A stretch of DNA of 64,000 nt from G963677445 sp963677445 (GTDB lineage: Bacteria > Bacteroidota > Ignavibacteria > Ignavibacteriales > Melioribacteraceae). The notes beneath the pieces were generated by a model. It worked only from the letters and a program-made list of their open reading frames with translations, had not been told where the DNA came from and ran no database searches. Position numbers and translations under genes: made by a program. Shown piece after piece: positions 7,688 through 16,105 of the stretch (its first letter is position 1; each line of letters begins with the position of its first letter). Where the stretch lies: the NCBI GenBank assembly GCA_963677445.2, contig CAXXGF010000052.1, positions 1 to 64,000 on the forward strand, written 5' to 3'.

Positions 7688-8320
7688 TTATTTTGATTTC
7701 TTCTTTTTAGTATTACCTAGCAAATGCTCCTTTACTAAATCAACTTTAAGATTTGCAAAAGGAAAATACTTTGCCAAATTATCCACCGAATAAAAACTTT
7801 TCCCGCTTATTGCTTCTGCAAAACACATAATCATTTTAAATTCGTGTTCGATTGGGTTTGATGATTTCGCATAATGTATGTATGTTTCGCTATGGTTTGA
7901 TAATAATTTTAACCAAAAACCTCCATAATGAGGTCCTTTATCACCAACTTTATGAGTATAAAAATCATTAACTCTGTTACTAAGATTTGTTGTAGTTGAG
8001 CTTGAAGAACCTATATAAAAAATGTTTTCTTCCTTATGCCAAAAGTCATTCAAATGCTTAGTGAGATGCGAAATATTTTTAATTTTTTCATCATTGATAG
8101 TTAATTCAGGACACTTTTTCTTCCAAGAATCGAACACACTATTATCTAAACTAAAATTAAAACCATTACTTATTTCTGATTCTATATCATTTGTTGATGC
8201 AATTATATAAACACCGCTGAAATCTGCACCAATGGGTTTACCCCATTTTTTGCATCCAGCTGATTCTAAATTTACTTTTTTGAATAATTGTTTAACACTA
8301 ATTGCCAAGATTCTCTCCAT
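7688..8320 (-). CDS. GIY-YIG-like nuclease-fold protein (cassette gene)
   Basis: The 210-residue protein shows a GIY-YIG-type layout: GVY at 36-38, YIG at 102-104 (IFYIGSSSS), R116 on the following helix and a Glu at 158 or 160 (NPIEHEFKM). These correspond to the active-site positions of the superfamily. The spacing between GVY and YIG is longer than usual (about 65 residues), so it is a divergent member and I cannot tell whether it cuts DNA. The C-terminus is Lys-rich (NTKKKKSK). It is the first cassette next to leader copy 2, with exactly matching cores at 7677-7685 and 8324-8332. A defence or DNA-processing role is plausible but unproven. Confidence 0.65.
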   Translation of the reverse strand: MERILAISVKQLFKKVNLESAGCKKWGKPIGADFSGVYIIASTNDIESEISNGFNFSLDNSVFDSWKKKCPELTINDEKIKNISHLTKHLNDFWHKEENIFYIGSSSSTTTNLSNRVNDFYTHKVGDKGPHYGGFWLKLLSNHSETYIHYAKSSNPIEHEFKMIMCFAEAISGKSFYSVDNLAKYFPFANLKVDLVKEHLLGNTKKKKSK

Positions 8321-8323
8321 TAA

Positions 8324-8332
8324 GCATATAAC
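8324..8332 (-). other. Cassette core site (GTTATATGC) at leader copy 2
   Basis: GTTATATGC on the minus strand separates leader copy 2 from the GIY-YIG cassette and matches that cassette's far inverse core exactly. It is the head end of the array. Confidence 0.65.
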
Positions 8333-8830
8333 TATTAAAAATTTTATACATTATTGCTCAAAAAAATATTGGTAATCATTAATTTAGTAAGCAATAATGT
8401 ACCCCGTGGGGATGACAATGCCATAAAATATAGTTCCGTAGGGATAAATTGGACGTAACCGCTGTCATTTCACTGCTCCGCCACGCAAGTCACATTACTC
8501 CTATTTTGGCCAAGTAAAACATATTTAATCTATATCGTAAAAAACAATCATTCGCTTATTCGAGCGCTTATTACCCCAAACGTTATCAGTCATTCCTAAA
8601 TTAGCGAATATTGGTTTTTTATGCAAGGGGAAAATAATTGTGAATTGTGAATTATGAATTGTGAATGGAAAAAATAAGAATATGATGACCGGGTTTGTGG
8701 TTCTATTGGTGTTGTTCATTTTGTAGTGAGGAGGCAAAAGAGGAGAGCGCTGCTTATGCCAATTTTTTATCCTGTTTATCAATACAATCCTGTTAATCCT
8801 GTTATTCTTTGCGGCTTTGCGTGAGGATTA
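8333..8830 (-). repeat. Leader repeat, copy 2 (attI-like region)
   Basis: This is the second copy of the leader at 2693-3290, sharing the blocks listed there, with many substitutions and its own 30-base insertion near 8400-8430. It lies between the first cassette and the chromosomal nitroreductase gene, where attI would be expected. Its outer end contains repeated AACAGGAT units (8770-8800). No integrase gene is found in or beside it. A long open frame at 8525-8782 only reflects the repeat. Confidence 0.7.
8598..8627 (-). promoter_or_regulatory. Candidate cassette promoter in leader copy 2
   Basis: CTTG, a 20-base spacer and TAATTTAG on the minus strand resemble a Bacteroidetes housekeeping promoter, are conserved in leader copy 1 and point at the cassettes. 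The distance to the first cassette gene is about 280 bases. Confidence 0.4.
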
Positions 8831-8906
8831 GGCGGCGGCAGAGGGGAAGGGAACAGCATGGGCGGTAATGCAGGAAAGGGCAGCCACAAGGGTTGCCCCT
8901 ACGTGT

Positions 8907-9578
8907 TTAATAAAATTTCGCTATATCATTAAGGGTTTTTTTCTTTATATCGGGCACAGTGGTGTTTTCTTCGGGGAAGCCGGTGACGATTACCATCCAG
9001 GGTTTTTCATTATCGGGGCGGCCGAGAATTTTATTTAGAAATCCCATGGGACTCGGGGTATAGGTCAGGCATGCGAGTCCCGCGTTATGTAATGCCGAAA
9101 CAAGAAAACCTGCCGCGAGTCCCACAGACTCTTTTGTATAATAGAATTTCTTTTTTTCACCCGACTCCGTAATTCCATATTTTTTTTCGAAAATAACAAT
9201 CAGGCAGGGAGCTTTTTCGAGGAATGGTTTTGAATCGCCGGCGCCGAGGGGAGCCAGGTCATTAAGCCACTCATCGGGAGCTTTACTGTTATAAAATTCC
9301 CGCTCCTGCTCTTCAGCTTCCCGGCGGATAGCGGATTTTATTTCCGGATTGGTAACCGCGGCAAAAAACCAGGGCTGCATATTGGCGCCGCTCGGGGCCG
9401 AACCGGCGGTAGTGAGTATATTTTCCAATACTTCCGCGGGAATCTCCCTCGATGAGAAATTTCTAACCGTACGTCGCGTTTTCATTAAATCAGCGTAAGC
9501 TTTGGATTTATCAATTAATTGTTCATCAGAGGCAGTGTAATCAAACTGAAAAGGGATAAAAGGATATTTGTCATTCAT
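8907..9578 (-). CDS. Nitroreductase family flavoprotein
   Basis: The 223-residue product has the FMN-binding start of the nitroreductase family (MKTRRTVRNFSSREIP, residues 32-47) and SAPSGANMQPWFF (about 77-89), then a GLACLTYTPSPMGFLNKILGRP segment in which the Pro-rich loop and LGRP end are family hallmarks. Members reduce nitro groups, quinones or halotyrosines with NAD(P)H; the longer N-terminus and the NMQPW motif resemble the BluB/iodotyrosine-deiodinase branch. No signal peptide is present, so it is cytoplasmic. It lies just outside the cassette array, convergent to nothing, and its GC content is clearly higher than the cassettes. The exact substrate is unknown. Confidence 0.85.
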   Translation of the reverse strand: MNDKYPFIPFQFDYTASDEQLIDKSKAYADLMKTRRTVRNFSSREIPAEVLENILTTAGSAPSGANMQPWFFAAVTNPEIKSAIRREAEEQEREFYNSKAPDEWLNDLAPLGAGDSKPFLEKAPCLIVIFEKKYGITESGEKKKFYYTKESVGLAAGFLVSALHNAGLACLTYTPSPMGFLNKILGRPDNEKPWMVIVTGFPEENTTVPDIKKKTLNDIAKFY

Positions 9579-9877
9579 AAAGTATTTTTTGGATTATTTA
9601 TCGATTTTTTGTTTAAATTAAAGTAAATACTTCTTATCTTGCAAGAGAATAATAGGACATTAATGTTTTATAGTACTAAATAAAAGCTGAATCCAGGCGA
9701 TAATTGGATGATGAAATCGACAATTTGAGCTAATAATCAACTTTTCTTATTCATTGACAGGTCAGCAATAATATTTTACAGTATAAAATATGTTTCTTTT
9801 CGTTCTTCAAATATGACAAAATATGTTTTTATCTGCTTAATAACTTTAAAAACCCCAAAATAAAATACGGGGGAATT

Positions 9878-10436
9878 ATGCTAAAAAGATTCGCAGTTCC
9901 GGTAATATTCTTAATTTCTTTGTCATTTATGGCATTTTATTCCACAGGCGATAAAGCTCATGGTTATATAGGAGCAAAAAAATGTGGTATGTGTCATAAA
10001 AAAGATAAAGCTGGCGCACAGTTAAAAATATGGGAAAAAAGCGCTCACGCGAACGCTTTTTAAAACTTTAAAGAGCAAAGAATCGGATAAGATAGCTGCC
10101 GAAGCAGGATATACAACTCCGGCCGCGGAAACCGAATTCTGCCTGAAATGTCATGCTTCAGGTTATAATACCGCGAAAGAACTTATCGGTAAAAAATTCA
10201 AAGTGGAAGATGGCGTTCAGTGTGAAACCTGCCATGGCCCGGGTGAAGATTACAAATCGTCGAAAATAATGAAAGACCGCAAAAAATCGATTGAAAACGG
10301 TCTGATTGCCTGGGAAAATGAAAAAGAAATTGAAGAGATGTGCAAAACATGCCACAATCCTGAAAGCCCCACATATAAGGAATTTGATTTCAAAAAACGT
10401 TTTGAAGAAATCAAACATTATATTCCTGAAAAATAA
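9878..10436 (+). pseudogene. c554-type tetrahaem cytochrome, single frameshift
   Basis: The ATG at 9878 follows GGGGG and starts a signal peptide. The frame stops at 10063 after the first CxxCH (CGMCH). Deleting one T from the TTTTT run at about 10059 restores an 185-residue protein, reading HANAFKTLKSKESDKIAAEA, with three more sites: CLKCH, CETCH and CKTCH. The KKCGMCHKKDKAGAQLKIWEKSAHANAF layout matches the cytochrome c554 family (Cytochrom_C554-type), periplasmic electron carriers. It is first in a run of electron-transfer genes on the plus strand, 20 bases before the barrel gene. The open downstream frame with intact haem motifs argues against old decay. Confidence 0.8.
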
Positions 10437-10455
10437 TCATAAGGCGTAAGGCAAT

Positions 10456-11720
10456 ATGAAAAAAATTTTATTGATAGTTCTGTTGGCGCCGGTAATTATC
10501 GCCGGCCAGAACTTAAAAGGAAGATTTTCCTCCTCCCTTTATACTTTTGAGCGTTATCAGTCTGCCGATGAATCGGAGATGTATATCCGTGGTTTCCAGG
10601 CTTTGTCACTGAAATTTTCGAAGGAAAACATATCGGTGAAAACAAGGCTCAATCTTGAGACCAATTTTTCCAATACACTTGATAACGATCCGCGGTTAAG
10701 ATTTTACAACCTGTATCTTGAATGGAGGAAAATCGCGGGCGTCGGCACAATAAAGATAGGCCGGCAGCCTCTTTATAACCTGGTCGCAGGCGGTATCTTC
10801 GATGGTGTCAGCATGAAAGTGAAGAATAAATTATTCACGGTTAATGGATTTTACGGCGGTAATGTGCCTGCCTATCAGAAACTGGAAATTACCGACAAGT
10901 GGAATGAAGATTTTTGTTCTGGGCGGTAAAGTTTCCACAACGGCGTTAAAGGATTTCCGTTTTGCCCTCGGTTATATTAATAAGAATTTCAAATCGGAAA
11001 ATTATATGGCCGACAGGCTGGACGCGGACCTGAATCCTATCCAGGTGCTGATTGAAAGAAATTCGATGCAGTTTCAGTATATATCTGCCGAAGCCTCTTA
11101 TAACAGGAAAGATCAGGCGGATGTAAACACAAAAGTTTATTATGACCTGAACTTTTACAAAGTATCGAAATTTGAGATTGGTTCGCGATTTGCCGCCACC
11201 GAAAAACTCGGCGTTTCAGTTTATTATAATTACAGGGCGCCCAAGCTTCGATATAATTCAATATTCGCCGTCTTCGACTATGGCAACACTCAGGAAATTG
11301 AAGGTGGTCTGGATTATAAAGTAAATAAAACACTGAGCTTCTTCGGCAAGTTTGGCAATGTAACCTATGAAGATGAAAATTCTCAGAGAATCACCGCCGG
11401 TGTCAATACCTGCATGGGATCATTAAGCTACAGGAAAACACTGGGTTACGCTGGTGAACTGGACGCTTTTTCACTTTACACCTCACGCAGTTATCTTGAA
11501 GGACAGGTTACACCCTTCGGTAGGATTTTCTTACACCAGCTATAAACTGTCACCCGAAGATGACAGCAACAGTCTGATTACATTGCTTGCCGGTGTAAAT
11601 TACCGGCCAATGCGCGCGATGTCATTCGATTTGCAGGCGCAATATCTTAACAATAAAATCTACAAGAACGACATGAGGATTTTATTCAAATTCAATCATT
11701 GGTTTAACACTAATTTCTAA
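10456..11720 (+). pseudogene. Outer-membrane beta-barrel (porin-like), two frameshifts
   Basis: Three overlapping frames make one protein of about 420 residues when two single bases are removed: a T in the TTTTT run near 10912 (restoring DFVLGGKVSTTALKDF) and a C near 11512 (restoring VTPSVGFSYTSYKLSP). It has a signal peptide (MKKILLIVLLAPVIIAGQ), alternating polar/hydrophobic strands throughout (KVSKFEIGSRFAATEKLGVS) and the C-terminal aromatic HWFNTNF, as in outer-membrane barrels. It lies between a c554-type cytochrome and a 14-haem cytochrome, 8 bases before the latter. The likely role is the barrel of a porin-cytochrome conduit, by analogy with Geobacter systems; this is inference from context. 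Confidence 0.7.
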
Positions 11721-11728
11721 GAGAAGTT

Positions 11729-12946
11729 ATGAGACACCTGACAACATATCTATTGATAATTTTCCTCGCCCTTGTTTATTTTCTCTTTGCAGGATTTTAT
11801 CCTCCTGTATCAGATGGTGATTATAAAAGCAACAGGGAAATTATAAAATTTTCACATGAACTTCATGTTGAGGCAGCAGAATGCGCGTCTTGTCATACCG
11901 GTGTAGCCGATAGTGAAAGCCTGGGTGACCGACTTCTTCCGGAAAAAGATAATTGCGCTGAATGCCACGATGTGGAAGATGATGAAAACTGTGAACTTTG
12001 TCATTATGAAGATGTTTATGAAGCGCTGATTAAGAAGCCTTCATCTCTTATCTTTAATCACAGAAAACATCTGAACGGGGATGAGGAACTTTGCACAGAC
12101 TGCCATACGGGACTTGATGAAGTTGAGTACTCACTTGACGCGCCCGGCGCCAATCCCCCGATGATAAAGTGTTATAGCTGCCATAGTGAAGATGGAATTG
12201 CCGCTATGGAATGTGAAGTCTGCCACATAAGCACAAATGACCTTGTGCCGGCAGATCATAAAACAGTTTCATTTTTTGATAATCATAAATATTCCTGGCA
12301 AAAAAAGGATGCCGAATGCGCTATGTGTCATGACAACGATTTTTGTGAAGCGTGTCATATAGCGACAACAGGTATCGATGAAATAAATATTGAAACAGAC
12401 TTTTACACTCCCTATTCACCCCACACCTATATTGATGGTTCGAAGCAGATGGTTATTACCAGGGTTCACAGCATCGATTACCGTTTTACACATGGTATTG
12501 ACGCTAAGATGAAAGCCTCGGAATGCCGCACATGCCATCAGACAGAAACTTACTGTGTTACCTGTCATGAGTATGATGATGGTGACTACGGACTGGATGG
12601 CGGAATAATTCCATCATCGCATTCATCATCCAACTTCCTGACAATAGGTGTCGGCAGCGGCGGCGGTGAACATGCCACTCTCGCTAAAAGAGATATCGAA
12701 CAATGCGCCTCCTGTCATGATACCGAAGGGGCCGACCCGGCTTGCATCTTATGTCATGCCGACCCGGATGGTATTGAAGGCACAAATCCCAAGACTCACA
12801 AGAGTGGATTTATGGAAGACAATGAACATGGCGACTGGCACGACGATATGGGCTCGGTCTGTTATAATTGTCATACAGATGTTAATGCCCGGCCATCAGG
12901 CGCCGCGGGAATGGGATTCTGCGGTTACTGCCATGGAGCTAAATAA
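11729..12946 (+). CDS. Exported 14-haem c-type cytochrome
   Basis: The 405-residue protein has an N-terminal signal/anchor (residues 1-25) and 14 CxxCH haem sites: CASCH, CAECH, CELCH, CTDCH, CYSCH, CEVCH, CAMCH, CEACH, CRTCH, CVTCH, CASCH, CILCH, CYNCH and CGYCH. Several lone His residues before the sites (FSHELHVE, FNHRKHLN) fit bis-His ligation in the cytochrome c7/c3-like fold of the first half. It follows the barrel gene by 8 bases and precedes a 9-haem lipoprotein by 20. Such high haem numbers are typical of cytochromes that carry electrons across the periplasm and outer membrane. No frameshift occurs here, unlike both neighbours. The final electron acceptor cannot be told. Confidence 0.88.
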   Translation: MRHLTTYLLIIFLALVYFLFAGFYPPVSDGDYKSNREIIKFSHELHVEAAECASCHTGVADSESLGDRLLPEKDNCAECHDVEDDENCELCHYEDVYEALIKKPSSLIFNHRKHLNGDEELCTDCHTGLDEVEYSLDAPGANPPMIKCYSCHSEDGIAAMECEVCHISTNDLVPADHKTVSFFDNHKYSWQKKDAECAMCHDNDFCEACHIATTGIDEINIETDFYTPYSPHTYIDGSKQMVITRVHSIDYRFTHGIDAKMKASECRTCHQTETYCVTCHEYDDGDYGLDGGIIPSSHSSSNFLTIGVGSGGGEHATLAKRDIEQCASCHDTEGADPACILCHADPDGIEGTNPKTHKSGFMEDNEHGDWHDDMGSVCYNCHTDVNARPSGAAGMGFCGYCHGAK

Positions 12947-12966
12947 TTAAATTTTACAGGAAAGTT

Positions 12967-14015
12967 ATGAAACTTGCAATAAAATATATTACAACACTGA
13001 TTGTTCTGATGTTTTTTGCATTTGCCTGCAGTGATATAGAAGAAAACCTGGCGCCGCAGGCTGAAGTGAATATTCATAAAGAAGGAATTAGCGATCCCGC
13101 TTCTCCGAATTTTCATGGCAAGCTTCTTGGCGCTACCGGTTTTAACGGCTGCAGCCAGTGTCACGCTTCCGATTTATCGGGAGGAATAACAGGCTCGGCA
13201 TGTAATACAACCGATTGCCATCCTTCAATTGATGTTCACCAGACCGGAATACTCGATCCTTCTTCCACAGCGTTCCACGCGAAATATATCAAGGGAATAA
13301 ACTGGGAGCTTGACCAGTGCGCGACCTGTCACGGAACAGATTACGGCGGTGGATATTCGGCCGGAGGCTGTAATACGACGGGATGCCATACTGCTGCCGA
13401 AGGGCCGGAAGCATGCAATACATGCCATGGCGATCCATCTGATCCGGCAATGACAGCGCCTCCGCAGGACCTGCTGGATAACAGTGAAGGAACAATCGGA
13501 ATAGGCGCGCATACCGCGCATCTGACCGAGGCTGCTATCAGTAATAATGTTGCCTGTATTGAATGCCATACAGTTCCTTCCTCGCTGAATTCTCCGGGAC
13601 ATCTGGACGCGACAGCCGAGCTGAATTAATATTCGGAACTCTTTCAACAACCGTAACAAACGTTGAAGGCACACAATATTATGATTCGGATCGTGGGCTT
13701 TTTTCTCCCGCGCCGGCTTATGATATGGCGACCGGAACGTGTTCGGGAAGTTACTGCCACGGCAATTTTAAGAATGGCAATACCGATAATGTAGTATCCT
13801 GGACAGCGGGAAGCGATGGCGCCAAATGCGGCAGCTGTCATGGTGACCCCGATACCGGAGATCCACTTCCGGGCGGAAGCCATTCCCAGGTGGCAACATG
13901 CGAAAGCTGTCACGCGGCAGTGGTAACCAGGGGAGCTTACGGGCTCGAATTTGTCGCTCCCGAAAAACATATCAATGGGAAGGTTAACGTATTCGGAACC
14001 GAAGTAGATTACTAA
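12967..14015 (+). pseudogene. Nine-haem CxxxxCH/CxxCH lipoprotein, single frameshift
   Basis: The product starts with a lipoprotein signal (lipobox FAFAC). The first frame ends at 13629 after six haem sites; the continuing frame from about 13612 carries three more. A single missing base near 13620 would give a 349-residue protein (HLDATAE then IFGTLSTTVTNVEG). CxxCH sites are CSQCH, CATCH, CNTCH, CIECH, CGSCH and CESCH. Three sites have four spacer residues: CNTTDCH, CNTTGCH and CSGSYCH, the signature of the Geobacter-type CxxxxCH...CxxCH repeat family. Lipid anchoring suggests it sits on the outer membrane, next to the barrel encoded upstream. This is the only frameshift in the cluster that needs a base added rather than removed. 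Confidence 0.78.
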
Positions 14016-14025
14016 GTGTTTTTTA

Positions 14026-14051
14026 CAGACAGGCCGTTTGCGGCCTGTCTG
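14026..14051 (+). terminator. Hairpin after the cytochrome operon
   Basis: A perfect 11-bp stem (CAGACAGGCCG) with a TTTG loop follows the 9-haem gene by about 10 bases. The T tract after it is weak (ATTCTTAAA), so termination may be partial. It separates the cytochrome genes from the regulator. Confidence 0.6.
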
Positions 14052-14082
14052 ATTCTTAAAACAAAGCGGGAACTCAGAATCT

Positions 14083-15429
14083 ATGCCTTTTCGGGAACAT
14101 AACAGAGATGACATACTTGATTCGCTCGGTGAAGGAGTTTTTACGGTTGATAAAGATTTCAGAATCAACTTTTTTAACCGCGCCGCTGAAAAAATAACAG
14201 GAATTAAGAGGGAAGAAGTTTTAGGCAGCTTTTGCAAACATGTTTTCAGGTCCGACCTTTGTTATTCAAGCTGTCCGATCGCGAATGTGCTCGAATCGGG
14301 TAAAAATATTTATGATTATGAATCGAGAATTCCATGCAAAAATGGTGAGCGAAAACCAATTAAATTAAACGCGGCAATCCTGAGAAGCAATGATGACCAA
14401 CAAGAGCCTTATGGAGGGATCATTTCTTTCAGGGATATGTCGGAATTTGAACGAATAGGGGAAAGACTTGAGAAGGAAACCCAGTTTAATGGGATAATAG
14501 GGCACAGCAAGGCAATGCAGTCTATCTTCGAACTTATCAGGGAAGTTGCCGACTCGGGAGCCCCGGTATTTATAAAAGGGGAGTCGGGCACAGGCAAGGA
14601 GATGGTCGCGAACGCGCTGGTGAAGGAAGGCAACAGGGCCGATAAACCATTTGTGAAGATAAACTGTTCGGTTTTCCCCGCCCATCTGCTCGGCAGCGAA
14701 CTTTTCGGGCATATCAAAGGGGCTTTCACAGATGCTATCTGCGACAGAAAAGGACGTTTTGAGGTGGCAGATAAAGGAACATTATTCCTTGATGAAGTAG
14801 CTGAAATGCCGCTTCAGATGCAGATTCAGCTGCTCAGGGTGCTCCAGGAGGGCGCTTTCGAAAGAATAGGTGAATCTGTAACCAGAAAAGTTGATGTAAG
14901 GGTAATTGCCGCTACAAATATTGATATCTCCAAAGCTTTGGCGGAAGGAAAATTCCGGGAAGACCTGTATTACCGGATGAATGTTATTCCCATTGAAGTT
15001 CCTCCCCTGAGGGAAAGACAGGAAGATATTATTCCCCTTGTTAATCATTTCCTGAAAAAATTCTCGATGGTTTATAAAAAGGAAATCAGCGAATTTGATC
15101 ACTCCTGCGCCGATAAAATAATGAGTTACAAATGGCCGGGAAACGTAAGAGAACTGGAAAATGCCATTGAATACGCGTTCGTAAGAACAAACAGCAATAC
15201 TAAAATAACATGCGATAAACTGCCCGATGTTGTAATCGCGGGCCAGGCAAAAATTAAAAGCTTTCCTGTTGGAACCGACCTGCTTGATAATGAAAAGATT
15301 CAGCTTATCACAATTCTTAACAGGCACAGCGGAAACAGAACACATGCCGCGAAAGAGCTTGGAATAGGGCGGACAACTTTATGGCGCAAGTTAAAAAAAC
15401 ATGGGCTGCTGGAAGAAAGTGTTTCATAG
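14083..15429 (+). CDS. Sigma-54-dependent activator with Cys-bearing PAS domain
   Basis: The 448-residue protein has an N-terminal PAS domain (about 8-125), a sigma-54 AAA+ domain (about 138-365) and a Fis-type helix-turn-helix at the end (NRTHAAKELGIGRTTLWRKL). Walker A is GESGTGKE (166-173) and Walker B TLFLDE. The PAS holds three cysteines, C51, C60 and C64, which could bind metal or sense redox state. The sigma-54 contact loop, normally GAFTGA, is GAFTDA (213-218), a rare change. It sits between the cytochrome operon and a sigma-54 promoter at 15598-15614 with an array of TGTTTCA sites, so it very probably controls the TPR/octahaem operon. Its signal is probably redox or electron-acceptor related (inference). 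Confidence 0.9.
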   Translation: MPFREHNRDDILDSLGEGVFTVDKDFRINFFNRAAEKITGIKREEVLGSFCKHVFRSDLCYSSCPIANVLESGKNIYDYESRIPCKNGERKPIKLNAAILRSNDDQQEPYGGIISFRDMSEFERIGERLEKETQFNGIIGHSKAMQSIFELIREVADSGAPVFIKGESGTGKEMVANALVKEGNRADKPFVKINCSVFPAHLLGSELFGHIKGAFTDAICDRKGRFEVADKGTLFLDEVAEMPLQMQIQLLRVLQEGAFERIGESVTRKVDVRVIAATNIDISKALAEGKFREDLYYRMNVIPIEVPPLRERQEDIIPLVNHFLKKFSMVYKKEISEFDHSCADKIMSYKWPGNVRELENAIEYAFVRTNSNTKITCDKLPDVVIAGQAKIKSFPVGTDLLDNEKIQLITILNRHSGNRTHAAKELGIGRTTLWRKLKKHGLLEESVS

Positions 15430-15539
15430 AGGTGTTTCAGCGCTGTTTCATTTCAATTAATTGAAACATACTGTTTCATTGAACCTAACCTGTTAAAATA
15501 CATTCAGTTACAGATATCTTATTTAACCTGACTGTTTCA
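15420..15539 (+). promoter_or_regulatory. Array of TGTTTCA boxes, likely enhancer sites
   Basis: TGTTTCA occurs at 15420, 15433, 15444, 15472 and 15533, and inverted as TGAAACA at 15462. The centre contains a perfect 16-bp palindrome TTTCAATTAATTGAAA (15451-15466). The array lies 60-180 bases upstream of a sigma-54 promoter, right after the activator gene, the usual place of upstream activating sequences. Confidence 0.7.
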
Positions 15540-15597
15540 TTTGCGTGGCGCAAAATTTAAAACAGGATAAATACGTGCTTAATTCCACGTTTATTTT

Positions 15598-15614
15598 TTG
15601 GCAGGGTTATTGCA
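15598..15614 (+). promoter_or_regulatory. Sigma-54 (-24/-12) promoter
   Basis: TTGGCAGGGTTATTGCA matches the sigma-54 consensus (YTGGCACGRNNNTTGCW) at every fixed position except C7 to G, with exact GG to GC spacing. The predicted start of transcription is near 15625, adjoining the first ATG of the next gene at 15626. Confidence 0.78.
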
Positions 15615-15625
15615 CATTATAGGGC

Positions 15626-16093
15626 ATGAGTGAAATGTTAGGAAATCAATATTTTATGGCCCGCAATTATTCGGCAGCCGAAAAGGAATTAAGAATATCG
15701 CTTGAGAAGCAGCCGGATAATAAAGCTATCAAAAAAAAGCTTATTATCTGTTATTCGCAGTCGGGTAACGCTGTTGAAGCTTTTAAGCTTTTTTATGAGC
15801 TGATTTCAGATGATATTTCCTTTATCACAAACACCGATCCGGCGCAGGATGATTGTCCATGCCCAGAACTTGTGATACTTATTGAAAACTCAATTTCCTC
15901 CGAAAAGGCTTCTTTTCAACAATATATGATGCTTGGAATGCTCTGGCTTTATTGTGACGCGAAACGTTCACTTGAAAATTTCCGAAAAGTAAGGCTTAAA
16001 GGTGGAAATGATAAACGAATTGATGATGTTCTCGAAAAAATCGAGAACTATATAAATAAGAAAAACGTAACATCTTTTGCTAATAAAGTATAA
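15626..16093 (+). CDS. Short TPR protein, upstream of the octahaem cytochrome
   Basis: The 155-residue protein has no signal peptide. Residues 3-33 fit a TPR repeat (LGNQYFMARNYSAAEKELRI, then SLEKQPDN), with a probable second repeat at 34-65; the rest is helical. A CPCP pair lies at about 77-80. ATG 15626 and ATG 15635 are both possible, and no ribosome site precedes either; the sigma-54 start predicted near 15625 would give an almost leaderless message. The gene is 12 bases upstream of the octahaem cytochrome gene and so co-transcribed. It may help cytochrome maturation or export, but this is only context. Confidence 0.72.
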   Translation: MSEMLGNQYFMARNYSAAEKELRISLEKQPDNKAIKKKLIICYSQSGNAVEAFKLFYELISDDISFITNTDPAQDDCPCPELVILIENSISSEKASFQQYMMLGMLWLYCDAKRSLENFRKVRLKGGNDKRIDDVLEKIENYINKKNVTSFANKV

Positions 16094-16105
16094 GGAGCAA
16101 TATTT

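Noticed and set aside
8525..8782. 85-codon open frame on the minus strand
   Set aside because: It lies entirely inside the leader repeat, is not preserved in the other copy, and is composed of repeat units.
9730..9750. Fnr-like box TTGAGCTAATAATCAA upstream of the cytochromes
   Set aside because: The half-sites are eight bases apart instead of six, so it does not match the Fnr pattern.
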